DNA of 64,000 nt from Hyparrhenia diplandra (GCA_015847255.1 JADLZK010002599.1:62001-126000); one strand, 5' to 3'; positions 49,274-61,716 are shown, counted from the stretch's first letter. Program-made: numbers and translations. The notes: generated from the letters alone by a model not told the origin.

Positions 49274-51989
49274 ATGGCTCCAGGACTGCAGCTCTTCACT
49301 GACATTGCCGACGACGGCACGCCCCGGCTCGACGCCGCCTCCGGCGAGGAGCTGGTCCGCGTGGACCGCGCCGTCGCTGTCGCCCTTGGCACCCGCTCGC
49401 CGGAGTCCCCGGGGACTCTATTCATCACCACCAGGTATGGCTGGTTGGCTACCGACACTTTTTCGGATGCCTATTTTTTCGCTAACTGTTTGCTGGTTCA
49501 ACCAGGAGGGTGATTTGGCTTAGCGAGGTGGAGAAGGGCAAGGGCTACGCGGTGGGCTTCCTCGACATCACGCTTCACGCCGTGTCCCGCGACATGGAGG
49601 CGTATCCCACGCCCTGCATCTACACGCAGGTGATTGGAGCAGCAACCTCCTCCCCGTTTGTTGATACTTGCTCGTTGTATACTGCCCTTTGAGGTCCAAT
49701 AGGATTAGAGATTGATCGGGTGTAGCTCTGATTTCTAACAGTTGAGCTATCTGTTGCTATACTATGGTCCTACCTCATTAAACTGACTTGGACCATGGTC
49801 TAGGATCTCTAGCGTTCTTAGCTGTAAGCTTGTACTAGTTGGTAATGGTCTAGTTGGTTAGGCCGTGCATTTTAGCTTGAGATGCTCTTACTGGGAGACC
49901 CTTTGCTTACGGAATTACAGAGAACGTTCTTCTGCTGTTTGCTGGATGTTTTGAGAATACCTTGGCTTTTGGAGAAACGGAGCTCTGCTTCACAGATCAT
50001 AGAACTATCATGGATTATTCGGTGTAGTATCTTTGTTACACGGCGCTTAGTTGTAATCTTGTTTCCTGGTTGTTGCAGTTGAGTTGTAGTCAAAATTGCA
50101 CCTGCTACTGTTGTGGATTTGGTGTTTATAGCTATGCACTGTTTGGTATTTTGATTGGAACTCTGGGGACATTTGTGCTCAGATGTTCTCTTGTGGATAC
50201 ACTCAAGGTCCATCAGCTGTGTTCTTCTGGACTGTTTGCCTGTTTGGAACTCGTGCATTTTCACTGATGAACAGAAGTTCTCTATTTGCATGAGAGGAGG
50301 TGGCTGTTAACTTTTTGTTAACTTTTTCTTTTTTTTAGCTGGGATTACCTTCTTATTTCGCATGAGGGTTCTCTATGCTTCTTCATAGATATGTGACCAG
50401 TGATGTTGCTAGTACGCGAACATGCATTTTGCACTCTGCTGCTCTGGTTAAAAGTTTGCGAATAAGAACCCTGTTTACCTTATTTAATAGCTGCATAACC
50501 TGATTATGAGAAGTCTGGGTCTGTTTTGGTGTTTAATAGGCGCACTATAAGCAATTATTTTTTTCTTTGTTTCAGTTGTTTGGTTTTTAATAAATTTTCT
50601 CTGGTGTTGTCTGACTTTTTCTACATTTTTTAATTTGAAGATTGAGGCAGCAGATGAGGAGGCTGATGAATCAAGTCCTGAAGCAAATGAACTAGAGCTA
50701 TCTAGAGTATCTGAAATGCGGCTCATACTAGCGGACCCTGGTCAATGTATCCTTTTGATTTAATTCGTCTCATTAAAATATTTCCGTTTTGAAGCATGTC
50801 TTTATGCCTTGAGCTTGATGCTGGAGTTCAAGTGCTTGTGGATTTTGTCCAGGACTTGTGATAAAGTGAACAAATTCAAGGCACCACTAATTATGTTATG
50901 CACAATTACAAATAATTCTCACAGATAGCCGCTCTGAATTTAATTGTAAAACCGATGTCAGCGAACTACTACATTTTATTGTTTCTTGAGTTTTCGAAAA
51001 AAAAAATCCTTGGTCCTTTATCCTAGGGATATACTTTACCGACTTGAAACCTGTCATAATTAAAATTATTACCTACCTTCACTTTATTTGATTATTTGAA
51101 TCCTAGAAACTTTTTTTTATACAGTTTGCGGCATTGCATGACTTGTATCCTTAATATAGCTTCAGTGGATGAACTTTTTTGATGTCTTCTGTGATTGTGC
51201 TGAACTGAATCCTGACCCTAATGCTGGTAAGCCATGAATTTACAGTTGATACTTAAATAGGTTCTGTCGAAGATCTATGTAATCTTTTGAATTCACAGAG
51301 CATGACGAGGAGAATGGTTGGTTCCATGGTGAAGATATGTCTGATGGTGGCTGGGTTCATGATGATGAGGACATGGTTGATGGTAAGTATTGTGTTTTTC
51401 TAGTTCTGCATTTTTGTGCTAATGTGATAACAGCACTTAGATGTCTTACCTTGCATGCAGAAAATGGTCCCCAGTTTTTCAGTGCCAATCCGATAGGACA
51501 GAGTGATGGATCTGACCTCAGTCGTTCAGTATTTGAGGTATCCAATGAATTTTCTTTATATCTGAAAAGTTAAATTTCATTACTATTGTATTGTATAAGC
51601 ATATGATGGAACAAATGCCCATCTGAGATAAGCCTTAGCTAGCCTCTCTGTTCTTGGCATCTTCTATTAAAGCTGCACTCCGAAAACAATCATGCAACAC
51701 AGATACTAGTGTTTGTATGAATTATATGGCTGTTAGAAATTGTCCCCATAGGATTTAATGTGCTATTAACTTTGAATTAATCTTGATTCTGGGCTACTTT
51801 TTGCTGTGGTGAATCAATTATTGTTTGAAAAATTGGAATACATTAACCGTTCTGCTGTATTTATTTTTAATTATGACAAAAATATAAATCAGTTAACGTT
51901 ACTGGTATTTTGGCTTGCAGCTTCAAATCAACGACCAGCGTTTTGAGGATTCAGAGGAGGAACAGGAGAGCCAAGAAAATGGACATTAG
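49274..51989 (+). CDS. ICLN: ICln / methylosome subunit pICln
   Basis: pICln is a conserved PH-like, acidic protein that holds Sm proteins for arginine methylation by PRMT5 and for snRNP assembly; it was first named as a chloride-conductance regulator. Seven exons are visible: 49274-49434, 49506-49629, 50641-50746, 51166-51226, 51299-51382, 51461-51537 and 51921-51989. Exons 1-2 form the PH-like fold ('RVIWLSEVEKGKGYAVGF'; 'LHAVSRD'). Exon 3 is acidic and exons 5-7 carry the acidic C-terminus ('GWVHDDEDMVD'). All exon borders are GT-AG and phases agree, except that exon 4 has one T too many in the run 51175-51180, which would shift the frame before 'DVFCDCAELNPDP'. As flanking exons are intact, an assembly error is likely. 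Confidence 0.92.
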
Positions 51990-52580
51990 AAACAGGAACT
52001 TGTTGCCCAAGAGCAGCATCGTGTGATTTATTTTGTTGTAAATCATTAATGGTGCAGCTTGGTTTGCCTACGGTTTCGTCTACACTCTCTCTTCCTTTTT
52101 CCTTCCTCGATGTTATAGGATTAACATCTCTGGGTGACTTTATGGAGTTGCATCGATGGTTTCTTTTGGTGAGAAAAGGTCTTGCTGCTGGTCAAGAATG
52201 TAACTTGTAGAGCATGATGGTGAATCGTGTGAAATTAATTCAGTACTTTTGATCTAACAAATAGAAGATCGAATTGGAAGGGAAATATATTATCGTTTCC
52301 CATGTATATCATGGCACAGCTATTTACGTCTATTTAGAATGAAGTTCAGTTTGGGTGTTTATCTTTGTTTATAAATCATGTGCCTGCCTCTCCCCGAGAG
52401 CAAGAGGACCATGACGACAAACAGTACAGATACAGTACAAGCCAAGCAACAACCCAAGCACAGCCCAAGCGTGTTGAACATATCTAATATTTTAAAAAAT
52501 AGCAGCAGTTTCTGAAATCACGCGCAGTTTCTAAAAAATAGGCACTATACATACGGCGACAGATTGGTTCTTGAATAGAG
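51990..52580 (+). other. 3' UTR of ICln and intergenic sequence
   Basis: Probable 3' UTR with no further features seen. Confidence 0.45.
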
Positions 52581-53125
52581 TATATATGGAAATAACAGTT
52601 TAACAGGTTAGGAAAGAAGGTGCTTCTACCCCTGCAATGATGTCACAACAGCACGTATTGGGGTCTTGTTCTACAAATATCAAATTCAAATCTTACCAAA
52701 TCTGCAGGACTCCACCACTCTGGCAAGACCACAGGCCATCTGTTTATATGGCTACAATGTAAAGTCATCCATAAATGATTAAACGTAAACAAAAAGTATT
52801 TAACTAGAGAATGCAATGCCATGTATTAGAATACCTGTTACAAAACTTGCTGGGATCACAAGGAAGAGTCCAATCTGGGTGACGAGACGGACTAACATCA
52901 TAGCCACCTTCAGCAACAGTCCTGAATGTAGAAACACACCAGGGAATGTAATGCCTAATTAAAAATTATGCATGCCTCACTGAATCTGCTCCAATAAACA
53001 TTTTAAAATTCCCGCACAAGTTTTACATTTCCACACGCTCTTGGAATCTAAATACTAAATACACTACATGACAAGCAATTAAATATGCCATACCTTTTTT
53101 CCCTTGAAATGCTCATATACACCTC
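52581..53125 (-). pseudogene. Duplicated 3' end of the trypsin-like gene
   Basis: About 540 bases match 55150-55680, covering the last two exons and part of the preceding intron of the gene at 55215-58931. The stop (52643-52645 on the minus strand) and splice sites are kept and the exons are still open, but upstream exons are absent. Homology stops near 53115, just before a Tourist-like MITE. It is either a partial tandem duplicate or the remains of a second gene copy cut by insertions and deletions. Confidence 0.8.
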
Positions 53126-53487
53126 TTAGGCCGGTCTCAATGGAGAGTTTCATTTCGGGTTTCCAAGATGTGAAACTTTAAGATGAAATAAACGTCTTCC
53201 TCAATGCACGGTTTCATTGCACAGATTTCATAGGCTCAAGGGTCCCACGAGCTCTCTCTCATTGCATGGTTTAATTGCATAGTTGTATGGTGAAACTCTA
53301 TTTGTGTCTCAATGGGGGTTTCACACAGTTTCCAACGCATGTGAAACAGTGCCCAAAGGTTTCACCATGGTGAAACTATTTCCTTCTCTCTCCTAGGGGT
53401 TTCATGCAAAAAGTAAAATTTTGCTGATGTGGCGCTGCATTTAATGTACATGAAACACTCATGAAACTCTCATTGAGACTGATCTTA
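53126..53487. mobile_element. Tourist-like (PIF/Harbinger) MITE
   Basis: A 356 bp element (53129-53484) with TTA on both sides (53126-53128, 53485-53487). The ends GGCCGGTCTCAATGGAGAG and the inverse of GATCAGTCTCAATGAGAG form a terminal inverted repeat of about 25 bases. The interior is full of TGAAAC/GTTTCA motifs. A 3 bp TTA target is diagnostic for PIF/Harbinger. Confidence 0.8.
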
Positions 53488-54285
53488 GACTATAAAAGGG
53501 GCTCCTTGACCACCGAGAGAGGACATCCACATTCGAAGCAACTCAGCTCACTCTCCACTCTCACGACGCACTTCACATATTGGCACTTGCCTCAATCACA
53601 GAGACTTGGGAGCCCACTCCCTCTCTCGAACCAGCTTGTAGCCACCCCTCTATGAGCGTTTGAGCTCGGATAGTGACTCCGACTGGACTAGAGCACCGAT
53701 CTTGCCTGAACCAGTATACTTCTCGTGTCATTGTCCCTTGAGTTAGGTCATTGAAACACACACTTGCCAGTCGATTACTGTGACCGTTGTTTAGAACCAT
53801 GACAACCCTTAATCACGGTCATTGGAAGTTACACACCCATACACTTGTCATTCCGGTCCATCGCTCGGCTTGAATGGTTTACTATACACCATTTATGATT
53901 TTGGCCAAATATAAAAGCTTCCATTTTTCTTTCTATATTATAATTTTGCTTTCATATGTTTTCATCCATAACCTATGGTGATTCATGGCTTGCTAAAATT
54001 AATTGATACGTGGTTTTCGCCGAGACGGGGAATAGTGTGTTCCATCATGGCGCCGGCGTTGCCGTTGAAAACCTATCCCTAGAAGTACTAGAACCTACTG
54101 CTCTGACCGGCGAGAGCGCAGCAGTCTCCACAACCTCCCCGAGGCCCAAAGGCCACCAGAGGCGAGGAAGGTTGTCGACCTCGCCGACAAAGACAGGAGC
54201 ACCCTCGTTTGCCTCTCAACTATTGTTGTGTTCTGTAGAGTGGTTTGAATGGCGTGAACCCTGTGTCCCTTTTGATCTTGAGGTC
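53488..54285 (+). other. Probable LTR fragment with TATA box
   Basis: CTATAAAAGGGG at about 53491-53502 followed by a CT-rich leader resembles the promoter of gypsy-type LTRs in grasses. No second LTR, primer site or coding remnant was found. The remaining sequence to 54285 is not recognised. Confidence 0.4.
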
Positions 54286-54466
54286 CTGTTTGGTTCCTAG
54301 GGACTAAACTTTTTTTAGTCTTAGGGACTATTAAAAAAAGTCCTTTCAAGAGAGTTTTTTAGGGACTAATAAGGAAAAGTCTCAAAAAGTCCCTCATGTT
54401 TGGTTTGGTAAGGACTAAAGGGACTTTTTTTAGTCCCAAGGACTAAAAAGTTCCTAAACCAAACAG
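54286..54466. mobile_element. MITE with long terminal inverted repeats
   Basis: 181 bp beginning CTGTTTGGTTCCTAGGGAC and ending in its approximate inverse (...TTCCTAAACCAAACAG). The interior repeats the pentamers GGACT and AGTCC many times, so the whole element can form a hairpin. No certain target-site duplication; possibly TGA just outside. Confidence 0.7.
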
Positions 54467-55150
54467 TCCCTGAGACTGGTGTTGTGAGACCTTATGACTA
54501 GAGTAGGTCTTCAACCCATTTGCCTTTGTGCCTGTCTTTTAGATTGCGGAGATTACCACTCTGTTGGCCCTTTTGGATTCCGGGTGGCAGACAAAGGCAC
54601 AGGCAAGTGTCGTTCCGATGTTTCGACAGAATTGTCTGAACAGGTTTGAGCCGAATTGCTTTTCATGGTGGACCGTTAGAAGTTTTGGGTTACTTCTTAT
54701 ATCACGCTAGGGATTAGCGTAAGTTTTGATGGCATAATGATAGAAGGAATTTGCTCTAGAAGCATTCATTCTTTAGAGACGTACAGCATAGTGGTGTCCA
54801 CAACAGCAATAATGTGTAGCTAACGGTTCACCTTTCAAAGTTCAAACTGAATTAACACTTAATCCAAATTGGCACCAGCAGTACAAATATTACAGGCTTG
54901 TTTGGATGCTCATGTATTTAACTTAACCCACATTTGTTGGAGTAAAACTTGAACTAATTTCTGCTCCAATCCAGTCTAACACGTGGTTAGAACACACGGG
55001 CATCCAACGTGGAGTGCAAGTGAAAAATGGATTAACAAAGCCAATCATAAGTATTATGGAGGACTTCATAACGGAGCAGTGTTCCCAAATGAAAAATAAG
55101 GCCAAACGGTTTGGTTTTCAATGTTGTCAACCCATAACAGGTCCATGGAA
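54467..55150. other. Intergenic sequence with a MITE-like fragment
   Basis: A CTTGTTTGGATG sequence near 54899 resembles the end of the MITE at 11565, with a weak inverse (GGGCATCCAACG) near 54998. No gene is visible. Confidence 0.35.
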
Positions 55151-55214
55151 TAAGGTATATGGAAATAACAGTTTAAGATGTTAGAAAAGAAGGTGCTTCT
55201 ACCCCTGCAATATG

Positions 55215-58200
55215 TCACAACAGCATGTATTGGGGTCTTGTTCTATAAATCTCAAATTCAAATCTTGCCAAATCTTTAGGACGCCACCACTCTGGGAACA
55301 CCACAGGCCATCTGTTTATATGGCCACAATGTAAAGTCATCCATAAATGATTAAATGTAAACAAAAAAATATTTAACTAGAGAATGCAATGCCATGTATT
55401 AGAATACCTGTTACAAAACTTGCTGGTATCACGAGGAAGAGTCCAGTCTGGGAAACGAAACGGACTAACATCATAGCCACCTTCAGCAACAGTCCTGAAT
55501 GTAGAAACACACCAGGGAATAATGGCTAATTAAAAATTATGCATGCCTCACTGAATCTGCTTCAATAAACATTTTGAAAACATGTCCACACGCTCTTGGA
55601 ATCTAAATAGTAAATACACTGCATGACAGTCAATTAAATATGCCATACCTTTTTCCCTTGAAATGCTCCAAGACATCTTGAATCACGTTCCATGGTAAGT
55701 ATGGGGTTCCAACTGAGTTGTACTTGTTATAGAAGTTCATGCCAACAAATTTGCCATCAAAATCAAGAAGGGGCCCTCCAGTGCCAGCCTAACCAGATGA
55801 AGTTGTCAAACAGATATGGTACTTAACTCATTCAGATGCAACTGTTTACTTCAACTGTATGATAGCACATACGAAAAATAACAGCTGTACCTTACTGATG
55901 GTACATGTGCAATATCGAAGATATCCGCAACCATATGAGACAGGAAAAGGAGACAGGACTCCTTTTTGAGCCATCAATCTACCAGACCTGAAGATACACC
56001 CCACAGCTAGTAATTCAAAATTGCCACACCCCCGATATTGAATCTTTACCGGTTCGGTAGGACAGAAATCCTTGACACTGATTAGAGCAATATTGTAATG
56101 CAAATTATAATGTTCCAATGTCCCATCTGCATGCTCTTCGTTTGGACGTAACACTTGAATCTGCCATGAAAAACAGTTGAGACTTTGGCAATTCACTAAA
56201 AAGAACAGGGACAGCAAATTAACTAGAATTACCAACCCTCAAGTTTTCAACGATCTTGTGTACACAAGAAGTATCTCTAGTCTGACAAGAATAATCTAAT
56301 CAAGCTTGCTGAAGTCAGGATAGTGATACGTCCATTCCATTCAATAAAGAGTCCCGTGCATGCAAAAATCCTTTTTCCTCCTGCAGACCACAATTTATAT
56401 CATAAGTTTGTTGATCATATAGAGACATAAAACATCAAACAACACAGCACTATAAAATCACCATTGAACGACGCAAGTGCGACGATATTATCACGTATGT
56501 TAGAGGCTACTGGTTGACTTATTCCACTCCAGACACCTGTATCATATGTGTCACCAAAAGGCTCCTCGAAGTTATGAGCCAAAATAATCTCATCTGTTTA
56601 ATGATGACACAAAGCACAATAGTCATAATCGTGTAAATCCGTAAAAAAAACACAATGGATAAAAAAAGTCAAGATATTTGCAGGCTCTGAATCACCATTT
56701 AACATTGATTCTGACGGCTTAGGATAGCCCAAAGATTCTAGGTCCTTAGACTGATGCTTGTCAACAACTGCAACAGCAAGAGGTCATGTTATTAGCACTA
56801 ACACATGCTAATATTGGGTATGATAAGTAACATTCACACAAAACTCTCTATCTGACATTATATTATTATCATTACATAATAATTATATATCATGACGACC
56901 TGAGTAACACAACACACTATAAGTGATTGTTCTTAAAACACCCATTAACTGATTAACTGATTATCACTAACTCTATGAAAAAACAACTGTACAAAGCTAA
57001 GCTCATCAGCAACTATTCTGAGTGCAAATGTACTATAAATTTCCACCATTTATGACAACTTTACAAATAGATAGTATTGTAGATGAAGATGAACTACACA
57101 ATAAGAGGCTTAAAGTGACGCTGTGTGTTCACCTTCTTTACAAGAGAAAGACACCTCAGCAATGGAAACTTCCCCAACCCTGCAGAAAAACATCAACATG
57201 AGTACCAAAAGCCAAAAGTTAACATCAAACAAACCATAATACGCAAGATATTACTCTACATGAATATAATTGTGGGAACAGGAAAACATGGAGAAAAGAG
57301 GACCTAGCCTGGTATGTATAGATATACGAAGGAAACAGGTTAGTATTGAGGAAACATTACAGAAAACCTCAAGTCAACAGGCTCCACAGCCCATGCAGTG
57401 TGACTGACCATTTTATCTGGACAGAAAACTCCTTTCTTTAATTTATGAATAAAGTCGACACATAAATGGATTCAAGATTGACACAAGGAATATGCTTAAC
57501 CTAGTACATGGCATAGTGGCATGTGTCAATTAGACAGAAAATATTTAGGTACATATAGATGAAAATGAATCAGGTTGTTATTATAAGGGTAACACTTTGA
57601 AAACCACAGTAGAGGACTATAAATGTCAAAAGTGCTTGTTTCATTATAAATAGTGTATGTATGCAAGAGTAGGTATCCAATTGGAAATATTCAAGACATA
57701 CCTGACTGTCTTGGAAGAATCTAATGCAGGAAATTCCATCTCATCCTCATCCAGAGATTCGTAGACCACCAAGATATCAAAAACTTCAAACTTTGGCAAG
57801 AACAAGGTTTTTTTTTTGCTACTGAAAGAAAGGATCATGCCAACAAACTCCCCATCAAAATCAAAAAGTGGCCCGCCTTCGCAAACCTAGCAAAAGAATT
57901 AGAGGCAACCCTTTGTTACACTGACAAAAAAATAAAGTGAAAAGGGGGTAAGTAGCACAGACATCACTTTGTTGTCTCAGATACACTTTACTGCATATAA
58001 TAACAAGAACAGATTTAAATACTCATTTCAAAATGCAGATGTACCTTAGAGATTTCACAAGTGGAAGACATAAGCTTATCCTCACATATGGGATCATCAG
58101 TCAGAATCCCACCAGAGGCGATTAATTTGCCAGAGACGTCACGGCCTAGAGCTAGTACCTTGCTGTGGGGCTGCAATTTGAGCACATGATTGAATCCTAT

Positions 58201-58931
58201 GGTGCAAAAACCATAAAATTTCTTGACGATGACAGAAGCAGTGTTGTCTTTCAAATCATATTCTCCCAAAAACCCCTCGACAACATGGTCTTCATTGCGC
58301 ACTTCAATCTATGCGATAAAGCAAAAGAATTACATTGTTCACAACTATCATCATAACTATAAAAGTAAAAAAAATAGTAAGGATGATTTGCAGAACCAAC
58401 CTTCAAGTTATCATGGTCTTTCCTTTTATCATTTAAAGCTTTAACTAGGCTTGCTGAAGTCATGAACCTTGCTGCATTTCCATCACAATCTACAGCAAAG
58501 CCTGAGCATGCAAATAGCACCTTGTGCTCTGCACAATATCGTATTTATATTAACAATACTTAGCAGTGTTTAATATGTCTGGGAAAGCAGAGTACAAGAG
58601 CACAAATAATCACCATGAACTACAACAAGTGACACAACAATTTTAGACAAATCTGACGCAACTTCTTCACTCAGCTCACTCCAAACACCTTTATTTGATT
58701 CCTGATGCAAGTCATCTAGTTAAAGAAACATGATACAAAACAACTATCAGTGCCCAGATAGAGCTGTAAGAAACGTGAGCATTAAAGAGGAAGGACCACC
58801 AGACCTGAGGCCAATAGCTCACTTGTCTCTCCTTCATTGCAAACTGTTTGTTTATTCTTCTTACAGCTTCTTGTGAGATCAGTTCTTTCATTCCTCTTTG
58901 AGCTTCTTGTGGGAACATCACCGCCCCGCAT
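55215..58931 (-). CDS. Two-domain trypsin-like protein with degenerate catalytic serines
   Basis: Thirteen minus-strand exons are inferred from GT-AG borders: 58805-58931 (ATG at 58931), 58614-58701, 58401-58528, 58045-58308, 57702-57886, 57133-57179, 56696-56767, 56462-56593, 56237-56380, 55890-56160, 55649-55788, 55408-55494 and 55215-55311 (stop 55215-55217). Two related chymotrypsin-fold units exist. Each has a 'VWS' lead-in, an 'F-AC-G' strand, a 'TSASL' block in place of the catalytic His region, a 'GGPL-DFDG-FVGM' block, and the second has 'NIALISV' around the Asp. In trypsins the Ser sits in GxSGG; here the units read VCEGGPL and AGTGGPL. The family is widespread in grasses, often labelled Do-like protease. 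Non-proteolytic function is likely. Exon 1-2 phase and a stop in exon 9 near 56290 show probable single-base errors. Confidence 0.8.
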
Positions 58932-59494
58932 CTTATAGACACTGAAGCCAAAGTCCACAATTTTTGGGTCAAAACAGTAAAGCGATGCAGTAAGACGAAC
59001 ATAAAAAACTGAGCATGACTTTATATTATATTATATTATATTATATTCATATTCATATTCATAGAAAACCCTTAAATCTGTAGCACCACCTTTTCTTTAG
59101 TTTTTCTCTTCATGTTTTAGGGAATCAAGGAGTCAGACACAGTCAGACTCCCCTTTTCTATTTTCCAGTTATTATTAACAAATTGCAATTCATAATAGAT
59201 CGAATGGGATTAAGGGAAGCTAACGTACCAAATACGAAGGAGGCAACTGAGGCGATCGAGGTGGCGGCGACGGTGCGTGCCAGGTCGTGGTTGTTCGCGA
59301 CTCGCGAGCCTCGCCTCGCCTCGCCTTTTTTTTTTTTTTTTGAGGGGGTTCGCTCGCCTCGCCTCGCCTAGGTGCGAGACGCGATCGACGCCGCCGGTGT
59401 CATGAGGCCGCGGGCTTCCCCAATCTTCCCCAATCAACAAGCAAAATGGCCCCGCGGTTTTCTTCTGGAGGACAAATGTGAAAGGTAAGACTAG

Positions 59495-59553
59495 TTGGGC
59501 CGTTAAAGGCCTGGTTCTAGTTGGGCCGTTAAAAGCCTGGTTACAGTTGGGCC
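59495..59553 (+). promoter_or_regulatory. Three site II (TTGGGCC) elements at 26-base spacing
   Basis: TTGGGCC starts at 59495, 59521 and 59547, within 26-base tandem units of the form AGTTGGGCCGTTAAA. Site II (TGGGCC/T) elements bind TCP factors and drive ribosomal-protein and cell-growth genes in plants. A TATAAG box follows at 59571-59576. Confidence 0.75.
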
Positions 59554-59600
59554 AACCTGTTAACTTCTCATATAAGTAGCCTCGAAGCCTTCCCCGGCGA

Positions 59601-59609
59601 AAACCCTAG
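59601..59609 (+). promoter_or_regulatory. Telo-box of RPS20
   Basis: AAACCCTAG about 78 bases before the start codon. Telo-box plus site II is the classical signature of plant ribosomal-protein promoters. Confidence 0.7.
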
Positions 59610-59686
59610 CCTGCAGCGCCGTCTGGACCGAGCAGCCGAGCGAGTAAGCGAAGACCCTCTCTCTTCTCCCCGAGCGCAAGAGCACC

Positions 59687-61449
59687 ATGGCGGCGGCGGC
59701 AGTTTATGGCGGCCTCAAGGGGAAGCTTGGCGTCGAGGATGCCCCGAGCTGCAGCTCAACCGCATCCGCATCACACTCTCATCCAAGAACGTCAAGAACT
59801 TGGAGAAAGGTATAACCAAACCTTATGAATTCAGACTCATATTTTCTGATGTGATCTAATATCTTAGCTAATCTTGCTCGTATGGAGTATATCGTGATGG
59901 CGTATACATGCTTCCCTTATGGATGATTCGTATATTGTTTAGGATTATGCTTCAGATCTGCCTGTTGAATTTGTTGCTTTCTGTGCTAGTCTCGGTGACA
60001 TGCAGAGCTAGTTTAGTCGCTGGCTACAGTTGCTGGGGTGTGTGAACCCATTCTCTATTTTATTAGTTATCTGAACAAAACTTCTATGCACGATTCCATT
60101 TACTGTTTACTTATGCACAATCAGTGGAGCGCCTAAGTGCTTTGTTTGTTCTGTTGGATGGTATGGAAGGAAGGAATTGAAGTTTGCACTCGTCTCCTTT
60201 GTATATATACTTTCTTACTATCTTGTTTCGTTAGGCTGATTAAACTGTATTTAGTCACTTGCTATGATGCAAGCTTCACCACTGAATATTGGACTGTCGT
60301 TTCAGAGTTACTTTCAATAAATTACTGAACTGACAATTGTGTTGGATTTCTGTACATTTCAGTTTGTGCGGATTTGGTGAAGGAGCCAAGGACAAGCAAT
60401 TGAGGGTTAAGGGACCTGTCAGGATCCCTACTAAGGTTCTCCACATCACCACCCGCAAGTCCCCTTGCGGTGAAGGTATCGAGCTATTTCCTAGCCTCTG
60501 CCCTCTGCTGTTGAAAGTGTCTGGGTTGTGGCTATGGTTAATTTTTTTTTTGACCGAAAAGGCTTTTGGTTAATTTGACTGATTGAGTTTTTAGTGCTTT
60601 CATTAATAGGAATACATGACACATTGATGTGTTCTCTAAATTAGTTTGGTGCTTTGAATATTTTTTTCTAAATAAAAATATCTTTCTAACTATTGTAACA
60701 TGTAAAACCACTATATCTATTCTGAAGCCTACTTCATTGTTCCTAATTATTGGTCATTTTGGCTTTTCTATAGACCCATAGCGTTTGGCATGTGTCTTGA
60801 TATACGATATATGTCTATGTATCTAGAATGTATAAAAGCCAAAATGAGCTATAATTTGAAGCGGAAGTACCTTTTTTTATGGTATCCTCTATATTATCCG
60901 TAACTATCTGTGTCAAATTGTAGTGGGAATGGGATTCATGCCAACTCAAGTACACTGTAGCCTTAGTAACTTTAGACTTCATCTTCTGGAGAGTAACACC
61001 TAGGCCTATTTGATACGTTCTAGTACCATCTGTTTATTGACGCCTTTGTCTAGAATGTGGACAGCACACATTCTAGTACCATCAAGGGCAGGCAAAGCCC
61101 CCTTCTCATTTTTCAAATTCTTTGAAAAAAAACAATTGATTCAAATGAATAACTTTGTTAAATAGCGAGTGCTTGTACATTGCCCACCTCACCCTGCCTG
61201 ACTGTCATCAAGCTCGTCCATTTTATTTGGAATATAATGGGATGTTGACCATTTTTCTGTTGTTAAGTTATGAATTTGACTGATCACAGTCAAATTTGTT
61301 GGTCAGGAACAAACACATGGGATCGGTTCGAGTTCCGCATCCACAAGAGGGTGATTGACCTAATCAGTTCCCCTGATGTGGTGAAGCAGATCACCTCCAT
61401 CACCATCGAGCCCGGTGTTGAGGTTGAGGTGACCATTGCAGATGTGTAA
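59687..61449 (+). CDS. RPS20: 40S ribosomal protein S20 (uS10)
   Basis: uS10 sits in the head of the small ribosomal subunit. Three exons: 59687-59809 (start codon followed by GCG repeats; 'LNRIRITLSSKNVKNLEK'), 60363-60475 ('KGPVRIPTKVLHITTRK') and 61307-61449 ('WDRFEFRIHKRVIDL', ending 'EVEVTIADV'). Splice phases agree. The N-terminus is Ala-rich and Gly-containing, as in plant S20. Two single-base losses relative to the conserved protein are seen, at about 59744-59748 in exon 1 and at 60379-60384 in exon 2 where GGG appears as GG. In a protein this conserved these are most simply sequence errors, although a transcribed pseudogene cannot be excluded. The typical ribosomal-protein promoter speaks for a working gene. 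Confidence 0.93.
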
Positions 61450-61716
61450 GGACTTGCAGTTCAGCAATGTCATCAACTATCCATATCTTTGTTTTGCTTT
61501 TGTTTTGTGCTCCTTGTGTGCTTGTAAGAGAGATACCGAGTTATTGTTATTAGCATATAAGACTTTTCTTTCTCCCCCTATAATCCTATTGTAGCTGTAA
61601 GTCTGATCTGTGGTCTGTTCAACTTAAAAATTTTGATTCAGTAATCTGGTTTATCATGGCAACATGATTCGTGCCAATCATCTTGTGGAGCCATTAACTG
61701 GTTGTCGGACTTAGTT
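61450..61716 (+). other. 3' UTR of RPS20
   Basis: T-rich sequence after the stop, likely 3' UTR. The SINE insertion begins just beyond. Confidence 0.5.

Larger units (their letters stand above)
58932..59686. promoter_or_regulatory. Divergent promoter region between the trypsin-like gene and RPS20
   Basis: The two genes start 755 bases apart in opposite directions. The left side has TTATA-repeat sequence (59022-59045). A GC/T-rich low-complexity block with CTCGC units and a T-run lies at 59303-59370. The RPS20 side carries three site II motifs, a TATA box and a telo-box. Confidence 0.6.

Noticed and set aside
52581..53125. Independent small gene
   Set aside because: It aligns with the last two exons and intron of the gene at 55215-58931, so it is a duplicated fragment.
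59303..59370. Microsatellite-like CTCGC repeats as a regulatory element
   Set aside because: Low-complexity sequence with a long T-run; no motif basis for a specific function.
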